DNA of 64,000 bases, from positions 1-64,000 of the forward strand of contig NZ_CAKRNY010000009.1 of assembly GCF_934371575.1 (NCBI RefSeq), read 5' to 3'. The translations under genes were made by a program, and so were the position numbers. Under the pieces are notes generated by a model, which ran no database searches, was not told where the DNA came from, and worked only from the letters and a program-made list of their open reading frames with translations. Positions within the stretch are counted from its first letter, which is position 1. Every line of letters starts with the position of its first letter. This stretch comes from an uncultured Blautia sp. (GTDB lineage: Bacteria; Bacillota; Clostridia; Lachnospirales; Lachnospiraceae). Below, piece by piece: positions 1 to 6,430 of this stretch.

Positions 1-208
1 AAAGGCTTTGAGGATGCAAAATGTCACGGAAAAGTATCTGCACCAAGGGAATAAAAGGCTTTGAGGATGCAAAATACCGCGGAAAAGTATCTGCACCGAG
101 GGAATAAAAGGCTTTGAGGATGCAAAATGTCACGGAAAAGTATCTGCACCAAGGGAATAAAAGGCTTTGAGGATGCAAAATACTGCGTAAGAGTATCTGC
201 ACTGGGCC
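1..208. repeat. 53-bp direct tandem repeat array, at least four units
   Basis: Four head-to-tail copies start at about 1, 54, 107 and 160, an exact 53-bp period. Units alternate: copies 1 and 3 carry ATGTCACGG and copies 2 and 4 carry a TACCGCGG or TACTGCG variant at the same place, as if a 106-bp pair had been duplicated. The last unit is degenerate and runs into the ribosome site of the next gene. The period is not a multiple of three, so this is not a protein repeat. There are no spacers, so it is not CRISPR. Each unit can fold an imperfect stem (GG-A-TGCA with TGCACC). The array may continue left of the window. Confidence 0.9.
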
Positions 209-229
209 AGAAGAAAGGAGAAATTGTTT

Positions 230-1015
230 ATGCAAAAATTTGAAGATGCGTTGCTTGAGGAAAAACAGAGGTTAGAAAAAATAATAGCCAAGGCGAAAAT
301 GGAGAATGCTCATATGCCAGAAGGGTATCTCAGGATATCAAAGTGTAAAAACAGATGCCGCTATTATCATTGTATTAAAGATAGAAATGGTATTTACATA
401 TCGAAAAAAAATATTAAACTATGCAGACAATTGGCTCAAAAAGTGTACAACAAATCAATCATAAATAAAGCAGAAGAACAGCTTGTACAAATAAGTAAAA
501 TGTTGGAAAAAGATGTAGATAAACAAATGAGAAACCTATATAATTCCTTACATTCTGACAGAAAAAAACTTATTACTCCGTTAGTAGATACTTGGGAGCA
601 AAAGGTTCAAAAATGGTATGAAGCTCCTTATCAAGGGAAAGAATTCCAAGAAGGTGTCCCAATAATCTTAACTGATAGGGGAGAACGAGTAAGATCAAAG
701 TCAGAAAAAATATTAGCAGATTACTTTTATAGAAAAAATATTTTGTATAAATACGAAAAACCAATTTATTTGAAAGGGTATGGTGTGGTTTATCCAGATT
801 TTACATTTTTATCTTCAAAGACAGGGCAGGAAATATATTGGGAACATGAAGGGATGATGGACAAGCAAGAATATGCAAGAAGTGCTATAAAGAAAATAGA
901 ATCCTATCAAAAAAATGAAATTTTTCCAGGGGAAAGGTTAATTCTTACTTTTGAGACAGAACAAAGTATGCTCAGCCAGAAAATAATTGAACGTCTGGTG
1001 GAAAAATATTTATAA
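230..1015 (+). CDS. PD-(D/E)XK nuclease-like protein of unknown role
   Basis: A 261-residue soluble protein. ATG 230 is chosen because AAAGGAG (214-220) lies 9 nt upstream; the in-frame TTG at 224 is too close. The N-terminal half is Lys/Glu-rich and helical, with a Cys/His patch (KCKNRCRYYHC). The C-terminal half has the pattern of a PD-(D/E)XK fold: a helix with RSKSEKILAD, then YPDFTF, then YWEHEG, with strand-helix spacing typical of the fold. The usual Lys of the E-x-K motif is Glu here (E-H-E). Similar proteins with a WEH motif are common and uncharacterised in Lachnospiraceae (recalled, not searched). It sits alone between the repeat array and the thi leader. Nuclease activity is inference. 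Confidence 0.65.
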   Translation: MQKFEDALLEEKQRLEKIIAKAKMENAHMPEGYLRISKCKNRCRYYHCIKDRNGIYISKKNIKLCRQLAQKVYNKSIINKAEEQLVQISKMLEKDVDKQMRNLYNSLHSDRKKLITPLVDTWEQKVQKWYEAPYQGKEFQEGVPIILTDRGERVRSKSEKILADYFYRKNILYKYEKPIYLKGYGVVYPDFTFLSSKTGQEIYWEHEGMMDKQEYARSAIKKIESYQKNEIFPGERLILTFETEQSMLSQKIIERLVEKYL

Positions 1016-1065
1016 AATATTGTAGTTTTAATTGCTGCAGCTGATTTCAGTTGTGAAATTAATGC

Positions 1066-1094
1066 TTTACAAAAAAACATAAATGCGATATGAT
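1066..1094 (+). promoter_or_regulatory. sigma-A promoter of the thi operon
   Basis: TTTACA (1066-1071), a 17-bp spacer and TATGAT (1089-1094). Transcription would start near 1101, just before the 5' strand of the TPP aptamer. Confidence 0.65.
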
Positions 1095-1105
1095 ATTGTC
1101 TAAAT

Positions 1106-1237
1106 AGGGAGCTCAAAGAGATGGGCTGAGAGTAGACTTGATAGTCTTGACCTGAAACCTGATTTGGATAATGCCAACGTAGGGAAATACATGTCGTGCA
1201 CGGTAATGTTATGTGCTTCTTGCTCTCTGTTTTTTTT
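1106..1237 (+). ncRNA. TPP riboswitch (THI element) with downstream U-tract
   Basis: The aptamer has the conserved blocks of the TPP riboswitch: GGGCTGAGAGT (1123-1133), CCTGAAACCTGATTTGG (1151-1167), ATAATGCC (1169-1176) and CGTAGGGAAA (1178-1187). A distal strand GCTCTCT (1222-1228) can pair with AGGGAGC at the very start of the element (1106-1112) and is followed by eight Ts (1230-1237), which looks like a built-in terminator. It precedes thiS on the same strand, so TPP would repress the operon; the mechanism is inferred. Confidence 0.92.
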
Positions 1238-1274
1238 GTGAACTGGGGGCACCACTTTTCGCAGAACAGACCAG

Positions 1275-1316
1275 GCGCCGGATGATACTCGTATTGTATC
1301 ATTCGGCGCTTTTTTT
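1275..1316 (+). terminator. strong intrinsic terminator in the thi leader
   Basis: A 14-bp stem (1275-1288 with 1296-1309, one G-U pair), a 7-nt loop and seven Ts (1310-1316). It lies between the riboswitch and thiS, so the operon must read through it. It is either the regulated expression platform or a second terminator. Confidence 0.88.
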
Positions 1317-1377
1317 CTTTTTAAGTCGTCAATAGTCGTTGATAAAGGTGTCAGACATAAGAAAGGAGATCAGCCAT

Positions 1378-1572
1378 ATGGTAAAGATAAACGGAGAAGA
1401 GAAGGCGCTTGCCGGAATCAATCTTCTGGAATACTTAAAAGATGCCGGATACCATCTGGAAAAGATTGTGGTAGAACGAAATCTGGAGATCATTCCGCGG
1501 AATCAGTTGGAAAATGTGGTGATCCAGGAAAATGATTCCATTGAAGTACTGAGTTTTGTTGGTGGAGGTTGA
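1378..1572 (+). CDS. thiS: sulfur carrier protein ThiS
   Basis: A 64-residue ubiquitin-like carrier that delivers sulfur for the thiazole ring as a C-terminal thiocarboxylate. The C-terminus ends VGGG, giving the required terminal Gly-Gly, and the body (MVKINGEEK ... NDSIEVLSFVGGG) has the beta-grasp pattern of ThiS/MoaD. ATG 1378 follows AAAGGAG at 1362-1368; an in-frame upstream start would lie inside the leader and lacks a ribosome site. It is the first gene of a compact thi operon, 4 nt before thiF, whose product should adenylate its C-terminus. Confidence 0.93.
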   Translation: MVKINGEEKALAGINLLEYLKDAGYHLEKIVVERNLEIIPRNQLENVVIQENDSIEVLSFVGGG

Positions 1573-1576
1573 TATA

Positions 1577-2230
1577 ATGACCAAAATGCAGAAAGAAATA
1601 CAGCAGCTTATTTCAAAAGAAGAGCTGGATAAAGCTTTTGATGCAAGGTTTCCAAAAGAGATGCAGACAAAGCTGCGGATGGCAAAGGTTGCCATAGCCG
1701 GACTTGGCGGACTGGGTTCCAATATTGCAGTCATGCTTGCAAGAAGTGGGATAGGTCAGCTTTTACTGGTAGATTATGATGTGGTAGATGTGACAAATCT
1801 GAACAGACAGATGTATTATATTCAGCATCTTGGGAAACCAAAGGCTCAGGCACTGCCTGAAATATTATATCAGATTAATCCATATATCAATTACCAGTCT
1901 CGTTTTGTGAAGGTGACAGAACGAAATGTTCAGGAACTGTTTTCGGAATATCCAATTGTATGTGAGGCTTTTGACAGACCGGATCAGAAAGCAATGCTGG
2001 TAAGAGAAGTGCTTACCCAGTGTCCTAATACCACAGTGGTATCGGGAAATGGAATGGCAGGATATGGAGATGTTAATGAAATACAGACAAGCAGGAAGAT
2101 GAGACGCCTTTATGTGTGCGGAGATCAGCATACGGATGTGGGCGAGGGTCTTGGGCTTATGGCACCGAGAGTAGCAGCCTGCGCGGCACACGAAGCAAAT
2201 AAAGTAATACAGCTTATCATGGAAGCATGA
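1577..2230 (+). CDS. thiF: ThiS adenylyltransferase ThiF (short clostridial type)
   Basis: A 217-residue E1-like enzyme that adenylates the C-terminal glycine of ThiS. It shows a Rossmann nucleotide loop GLGGLGSN (residues 42-49), the acidic DYDVVDVTNLNRQ stretch (66-78) with the Arg typical of the ThiF/MoeB/HesA fold, and GLGLMAPRVAACAA near the end. It is shorter than E. coli ThiF (about 250 residues) and lacks paired CxxC zinc motifs, matching the short ThiF family of clostridia. ATG 1577 has GGTGGAGG at 1561-1568. It overlaps nothing and sits directly downstream of thiS. Confidence 0.93.
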   Translation: MTKMQKEIQQLISKEELDKAFDARFPKEMQTKLRMAKVAIAGLGGLGSNIAVMLARSGIGQLLLVDYDVVDVTNLNRQMYYIQHLGKPKAQALPEILYQINPYINYQSRFVKVTERNVQELFSEYPIVCEAFDRPDQKAMLVREVLTQCPNTTVVSGNGMAGYGDVNEIQTSRKMRRLYVCGDQHTDVGEGLGLMAPRVAACAAHEANKVIQLIMEA

Positions 2231-2268
2231 ACAAAAGCTTAAAAACAAAGTTTTAAAAGGAGACAAAC

Positions 2269-3033
2269 ATGGAAGATAAACTGATATTAGGTGGAAAAGA
2301 ATTCAAAAGCCGTTTTATTCTGGGATCAGGAAAATATAATCTGAATCTGATCAACGCGGCAGTTGAACAGGGCGGTGCAGAAATCATAACACTTGCCCTT
2401 CGCCGTGCAAATACCAAAGAAAGTGAAAATATTCTGGATTTCATTCCAAAGGGTGTTACACTGCTTCCGAATACTTCCGGTGCGCGAAACGCAGAAGAGG
2501 CAGTTCGTATTGCAAGACTGAGTCGTGCAATGGGTTGCGGTGACTTTGTAAAAATAGAAATCATGCGAGATGCCAAATATCTTTTCCCGGACAACCAGGA
2601 AACCATAAAAGCGACAGAGATTCTGGCAAAGGAAGGATTTGTAGTTCTGCCGTATATGAACCCGGACTTAAATGTGGCAAGAGATCTGCAAAATGCCGGA
2701 GCTGCTGCTGTAATGCCGCTGGCCGCTCCGATCGGAAGCAATAAAGGTCTGGCAACAAAAGCCATGATCCAGGTACTGATCGATGAGATCGATCTTCCAA
2801 TCATTGTGGACGCAGGAATCGGAAAGCCATCTCAGGCCTGTGAAGCAATGGAAATGGGAGCAGCAGCAATTATGGCAAATACAGCAATTGCAACAGCAGG
2901 AAATATACCGGATATGGCTGAAGCCTTTAAGCTTGCGATTCAGGCTGGAAGAAAAGCATATCTTACCGGAATGGGAAGAGTGCTTGCAAGAGGCGGAAGC
3001 GCATCCGATCCATTGACAGGATTTTTACGTTAG
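2269..3033 (+). CDS. thiG: thiazole synthase ThiG
   Basis: A 254-residue TIM-barrel enzyme that builds the thiazole phosphate from deoxyxylulose phosphate, dehydroglycine and ThiS thiocarboxylate. Family hallmarks are the N-terminal [17 protein letters not shown], the Schiff-base lysine in FVKIEI (about K95), [31 protein letters not shown] and the C-terminal phosphate loops. Length is normal. AAAAGGAGAC precedes the ATG. It lies between thiF and thiH, so its substrates (ThiS-COSH and dehydroglycine from ThiH) are made by its neighbours. Confidence 0.96.
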   Translation: MEDKLILGGKEFKSRFILGSGKYNLNLINAAVEQGGAEIITLALRRANTKESENILDFIPKGVTLLPNTSGARNAEEAVRIARLSRAMGCGDFVKIEIMRDAKYLFPDNQETIKATEILAKEGFVVLPYMNPDLNVARDLQNAGAAAVMPLAAPIGSNKGLATKAMIQVLIDEIDLPIIVDAGIGKPSQACEAMEMGAAAIMANTAIATAGNIPDMAEAFKLAIQAGRKAYLTGMGRVLARGGSASDPLTGFLR

Positions 3034-3045
3034 GAGGCAGCAATC

Positions 3046-4305
3046 ATGAATGAAGAAAATCAGGTATATTTTATTGACAGTGATCAGCTGCCGCCTGCCG
3101 CATTGGAAAGAAAACACCGTTTGGAGCAGGATCCCTCTTTTCGTGCTGATCATATGAAATATATGGATGGAATGCAGGTGATCGAATCCGACATTAAAGA
3201 CAAAGTGTTAAAAGCCATGGAAGAATATGATTACAATTCCTATACGGCAAATGATGTTGAGAGAGCGCTTTCTCATGAGACATGTTCCATAGAAGATTTT
3301 AAAGCCCTTCTGTCACCGGCAGCAGCACCGTATCTGGAGCAGATGGCAAGAAAAGCGGAAGAACTGACAAAAAATCATTTTGGAAACACCGTTTATATTT
3401 TCACACCCCTTTATATAGCCAATTACTGTCAGAATTACTGCATTTATTGTGGCTTCAATTGTTATAACAATATTCGCAGAAAGAAGCTGAATTTCCAGGA
3501 AATCGAGCATGAAATGCAGGTTATTGCCAAAACCGGAATGGAAGAGATACTGATGCTCACAGGAGAAAGCCGTAAATATTCTGATGTGGAATATATTGGT
3601 GAGGCAGTGAAAATTGCCCGTAAATATTTCAAGAATATCGGAATCGAAATCTATCCGGTAAATGTAGACGAGTATAAGTATCTTCACGAATGCGGCGTGG
3701 ATTATGTAACTGTTTTCCAGGAAACCTATAACACAGATAAATATGAGACATTACATTTGCTCGGACATAAGCGTGTATGGCCGTATCGCTTTGATTCTCA
3801 GGAACGTGCATTGATGGGAGGTATGCGGGGCGCTGGATTTTCCGCTCTTCTGGGACTGGATGATTTCAGAAAGGATGCGTTGGCGACTGCACTTCACGTT
3901 TATTATATTAATCGTAAATATCCGCATGCAGAGCTTTCTCTGAGCTGCCCAAGACTGCGTCCTATTGTAAATAATGATAAGATCAATCCCCGTGATGTGG
4001 GAGAAAAAGAACTCTGTCAGGTATTATGTGCATATCGTATGTTCCTTCCTTTTGCCGGAATTACCGTGTCCAGCCGTGAGAGTGCTGACTTCAGAAATGG
4101 TATTGCAAAAATATGCGCAACAAAAGTATCAGCAGGAGTATCGACAGGTATAGGTGATCACGAAGAAAAATACGAAGGAACAGAAGATGCGGATGTGGGA
4201 GACGAGCAGTTTGAAATCAACGATTCCCGTTCTTTTGAATCCATGTATCAGGACATGGAACAGGAAGGGCTGCAGCCGGTTCTGAATGATTACCTCTATG
4301 TGTAA
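3046..4305 (+). CDS. thiH: 2-iminoacetate synthase ThiH (radical SAM)
   Basis: A 419-residue radical SAM tyrosine lyase that cleaves tyrosine to dehydroglycine and p-cresol. The 4Fe-4S motif CQNYCIYC has Cys at about residues 128, 132 and 135, followed by GFNCYN. Further family motifs are LMLTGESRK, the GGMRGAGFSALLGL barrel region and SCPRLRP. Presence of ThiH rather than the oxygen-dependent ThiO fits an anaerobe. The gene follows thiG by 12 nt with AGGAGG in between. Its 3' end overlaps the next gene by 8 nt from ATG 4298, suggesting coupled translation. Confidence 0.96.
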   Translation: MNEENQVYFIDSDQLPPAALERKHRLEQDPSFRADHMKYMDGMQVIESDIKDKVLKAMEEYDYNSYTANDVERALSHETCSIEDFKALLSPAAAPYLEQMARKAEELTKNHFGNTVYIFTPLYIANYCQNYCIYCGFNCYNNIRRKKLNFQEIEHEMQVIAKTGMEEILMLTGESRKYSDVEYIGEAVKIARKYFKNIGIEIYPVNVDEYKYLHECGVDYVTVFQETYNTDKYETLHLLGHKRVWPYRFDSQERALMGGMRGAGFSALLGLDDFRKDALATALHVYYINRKYPHAELSLSCPRLRPIVNNDKINPRDVGEKELCQVLCAYRMFLPFAGITVSSRESADFRNGIAKICATKVSAGVSTGIGDHEEKYEGTEDADVGDEQFEINDSRSFESMYQDMEQEGLQPVLNDYLYV

Positions 4306-4879
4306 CAGCTACGAACATACTATTGTAATTACCAACCGTCATCTTGTGCAGGGGGACTTCCTGAAACAGCTTGAAAAAGTAACAAAGCTGCAGCCCCATG
4401 CATTGATTCTGAGAGAAAAAGACCTGACAGATGAGGCCTACGAAAATCTTGCAAAAAAAGTTCTGAATTTATGTGAGAGAGAAGAGATAACCTGTTTTTT
4501 ACATACAAAGATTGAAATTGCCCGAAAAACAGGATGCAAAAATATTCATTTGTCCATTCCTGTGCTAAAAGGGTTATCAGAAACAGAAAAGAAGGCTCTC
4601 ACAGAGGATTTTTGTGAAATCAGCGTTTCCTGCCACAGTATGGAAGATGTGGAAGCGGCAATGGAAGGCGGTGCCACGCAGATCATTCTGGGAACCATTT
4701 TTGAGACAGAGTGTAAAAAAGGTCTTCAGGGAAAAGGTGTGGAGTTTGTCAGAGAAATATGCCGGAAGTGTCCGCTTCCGGTATACGCCATAGGCGGAAT
4801 GAATCTGCAGCGGCAGTCTATGGTTATGGATGCAGGAGCTGCAGGCTGTTGTATGATGTCCGGATTTATGCGGTTGTAA
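4298..4879 (+). CDS. ThiE/TenI-family protein (thiamine phosphate synthase or thiazole tautomerase)
   Basis: A 193-residue TIM-barrel protein of the ThiE/TenI superfamily. Matching blocks are LILREKDL, CFLHTKIEIARKTGC, VSCHSMEDVEAAMEGGATQIILGTIFETECKKG and PVYAIGGMN. ThiE joins HMP-PP and thiazole phosphate; TenI only tautomerises the thiazole. The block that in classical ThiE reads NDRVD-like is LHTKIEIA here, so the pyrimidine-binding Asp is not obvious and TenI-like function is possible. ATG 4298 overlaps the thiH stop; ATG 4286 is an alternative. It is the last gene of the operon. No thiC, thiD or thiM lies in this window. Confidence 0.82.
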   Translation: MCNSYEHTIVITNRHLVQGDFLKQLEKVTKLQPHALILREKDLTDEAYENLAKKVLNLCEREEITCFLHTKIEIARKTGCKNIHLSIPVLKGLSETEKKALTEDFCEISVSCHSMEDVEAAMEGGATQIILGTIFETECKKGLQGKGVEFVREICRKCPLPVYAIGGMNLQRQSMVMDAGAAGCCMMSGFMRL

Positions 4880-4907
4880 TATTTAAAGATAATATTTAAA
4901 AATTGCC

Positions 4908-4936
4908 TTGACAAATCAAAATGAACGATGTATATT
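4908..4936 (+). promoter_or_regulatory. consensus sigma-A promoter of the tetR gene
   Basis: TTGACA (4908-4913), a 17-bp spacer and TATATT (4931-4936). The spacer and -10 carry a degenerate copy of the TetR operator, so autorepression is likely. Confidence 0.8.
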
Positions 4937-4958
4937 TTCAAAATGAACAGAGTTCATT
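4920..4958. promoter_or_regulatory. tandem TetR-type operators
   Basis: A perfect 17-bp inverted repeat AATGAAC-AGA-GTTCATT lies at 4942-4958. A degenerate copy AATGAAC-GAT-GTATATT lies at 4920-4936 over the -10 box. Centres are 22 bp apart, about two helical turns. The same palindrome recurs at 5640-5656. Confidence 0.75.
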
Positions 4959-5000
4959 GAGACGTAAGAAGCAATACATAAGATATCAGGAGGTGACATT

Positions 5001-5558
5001 GTGAATCATCTTGCTACTTCAAAGGAAGATATATTGGCTGCCAGCCGGGAACTGATCAGAGAAAATGGATGGAATGCTGTAAGTATACGGGCAGTTGCTT
5101 CCAGGTGTTCTGTTTCAGCGGGGACGATTTATAATTATTATGAATCCAAGTCCGTTTTGCTGGGAGACACAATAGAGAGTGTCTGGCGCGAAATCTTTTT
5201 TCACCCTGAGGAAGAACAAGTCTTTCATGATGCTGCAAGTTGTATTTCCTGGATTTTTGAACGGCTGGAATATGGCAATAAGCAATTCCCAGGCTTTTTC
5301 TCCCTGCATTCCCTAGGCTTTATGCGGGATGGGAAAACAGATGGAAAAAAGAGAATGCTGCAGACCTGGGAACATATCCTTAATGGCTTATGCGAAGTGT
5401 TGAAAAACGATCCAAAAATCCGTTCAGATGTATTTGACCAGCAATTCACAGAAAAACAGTTTGCAGATATTCTGTTTTCCCTGATTTTAGTAGCAATGGT
5501 CCGCCAGGAATATGATCCATCCTCTGTATTGATGCTTATAAATAAAACAATATATTAG
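5001..5558 (+). CDS. TetR/AcrR-family transcriptional regulator
   Basis: A 185-residue repressor. The N-terminal DNA-binding domain (about residues 7-55) has the TetR pattern: DILAASRELIRENGWNAVSIR, then AVASRCSVSAGTIYNYY and the YESKSVLL linker. The C-terminal ligand domain is variable and gives no ligand. The start is GTG 5001 with AGGAGG at 4988-4993, 7 nt away. It has its own promoter with overlapping palindromes, a terminator at 5604-5632, and the same operator again before the next gene. Autoregulation and control of the downstream membrane protein are therefore likely; the inducer is unknown. Confidence 0.92.
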   Translation: MNHLATSKEDILAASRELIRENGWNAVSIRAVASRCSVSAGTIYNYYESKSVLLGDTIESVWREIFFHPEEEQVFHDAASCISWIFERLEYGNKQFPGFFSLHSLGFMRDGKTDGKKRMLQTWEHILNGLCEVLKNDPKIRSDVFDQQFTEKQFADILFSLILVAMVRQEYDPSSVLMLINKTIY

Positions 5559-5603
5559 TGAGTGTTTGAAAATCATTCCATTTTTTCAATCATGCTCTAA
5601 AAT

Positions 5604-5632
5604 TCTCCCACATATTATGTGGGAAAATTTTT
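5604..5632 (+). terminator. intrinsic terminator after tetR
   Basis: CCCACAT (5607-5613), an ATT loop and ATGTGGG (5617-5623), then AAAA and TTTTT. It separates tetR from the operator-controlled gene at 5696. Confidence 0.6.
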
Positions 5633-5639
5633 AAAACAA

Positions 5640-5656
5640 AATGAACAGCGTTCAAG
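5640..5656. promoter_or_regulatory. TetR-type operator before the 7-TM gene
   Basis: AATGAAC-AGC-GTTCAAG, with perfect TGAAC/GTTCA arms, the same 3-bp spacing and nearly the same sequence as the site at 4942-4958. It lies 40 bp before the start at 5696. No clear -35/-10 pair is visible around it. Confidence 0.72.
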
Positions 5657-5695
5657 TAACGGAAAATAAAACCAAAATAAGAAAGGAAATGTATT

Positions 5696-6361
5696 ATGCA
5701 GGCAATTGTAGAAACTTTATTTGATGCAGTATATCTGATCTTTGTAATCACGATCGGTATTTTGGTGATTCGAAAAAGCAAAGGAAACCGTCAGTTCACC
5801 ATGTTTGGAATTATGGCAGTTCTTTTAGGCAGCGGTGATGCGTTCCATCTGGTTCCACGTGCACTGGCACTTTGCACAACCGGTCTTGAAAATTACACGG
5901 TACCCCTTGGTTTAGGAAAATGGATCACTTCTGTTACTATGACGATTTTCTATGTTGTGCTTTATCATATTTGGCGTGAACGTTATCTGATCAAAGGACA
6001 CAAGGAAATTACAGCAGCTGTCTATATCCTTGCAGGATTGAGAATTATTCTGTGTATGATGCCGCAGAATAAGTGGCTTAGTGCAGATTCCCCGCTTTCC
6101 TGGGGAATTTATCGAAATATTCCGTTTGCCCTGATGGGATTACTTATCATTGTTTTGTTTTACCAAAGTGCAAAAAAAAGCGCAGATCAGTCTTTTCGTT
6201 GGATGTGGCTGACAATCGTGCTGAGCTTCGCATTCTATATTCCGGTTGTGCTTTGGGCTGATGTTGTTCCCATGATTGGTATGCTGATGATTCCGAAAAC
6301 CTGTGCTTATGTATGGACAGTAGTGATCGGTTACAAGGCTATGAAAAAAGAAGTTGCTTAA
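5696..6361 (+). CDS. seven-helix membrane protein of unknown function
   Basis: A 221-residue protein I cannot name. Hydrophobic segments fall at about residues 5-25, 34-56, 75-95, 104-122, 138-158, 167-187 and 190-211, suggesting seven membrane helices. The second helix carries SGDAFHLVPRAL, an unusual run of Asp, His and Arg within the membrane that may be an active or ligand site. AAAGGAAATG precedes the ATG. It is preceded by a copy of the TetR operator, so it is the probable target of the regulator at 5001. A role in lipid or small-molecule handling is only speculation. Confidence 0.75.
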   Translation: MQAIVETLFDAVYLIFVITIGILVIRKSKGNRQFTMFGIMAVLLGSGDAFHLVPRALALCTTGLENYTVPLGLGKWITSVTMTIFYVVLYHIWRERYLIKGHKEITAAVYILAGLRIILCMMPQNKWLSADSPLSWGIYRNIPFALMGLLIIVLFYQSAKKSADQSFRWMWLTIVLSFAFYIPVVLWADVVPMIGMLMIPKTCAYVWTVVIGYKAMKKEVA

Positions 6362-6369
6362 GATGACGG

Positions 6370-6405
6370 CAAGCCACCCGCTGAGTTTGTTCAGTGGGTG
6401 GCTTG
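6370..6405. terminator. 15-bp hairpin between convergent genes
   Basis: CAAGCCACCCGCTGA (6370-6384) pairs with TCAGTGGGTGGCTTG (6391-6405), one G-U pair and a 6-nt loop. It follows the 7-TM gene and precedes the 3' end of the opposing aldehyde dehydrogenase gene. T-runs are poor on both sides, so efficiency is uncertain. Confidence 0.6.
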
Positions 6406-6430
6406 AACGCTTTACATTGTTATCAGGATT

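Noticed and set aside
1-208. CRISPR array
   Set aside because: Units are contiguous with no variable spacers, and the 53-bp period is the whole unit.
907-1302. Open frame on the minus strand over the thi leader
   Set aside because: It runs antisense across the riboswitch, terminator and the nuclease gene end, with no ribosome site.
2253-2804. 183-codon minus frame over thiG
   Set aside because: Antisense shadow of a conserved thiG coding sequence.
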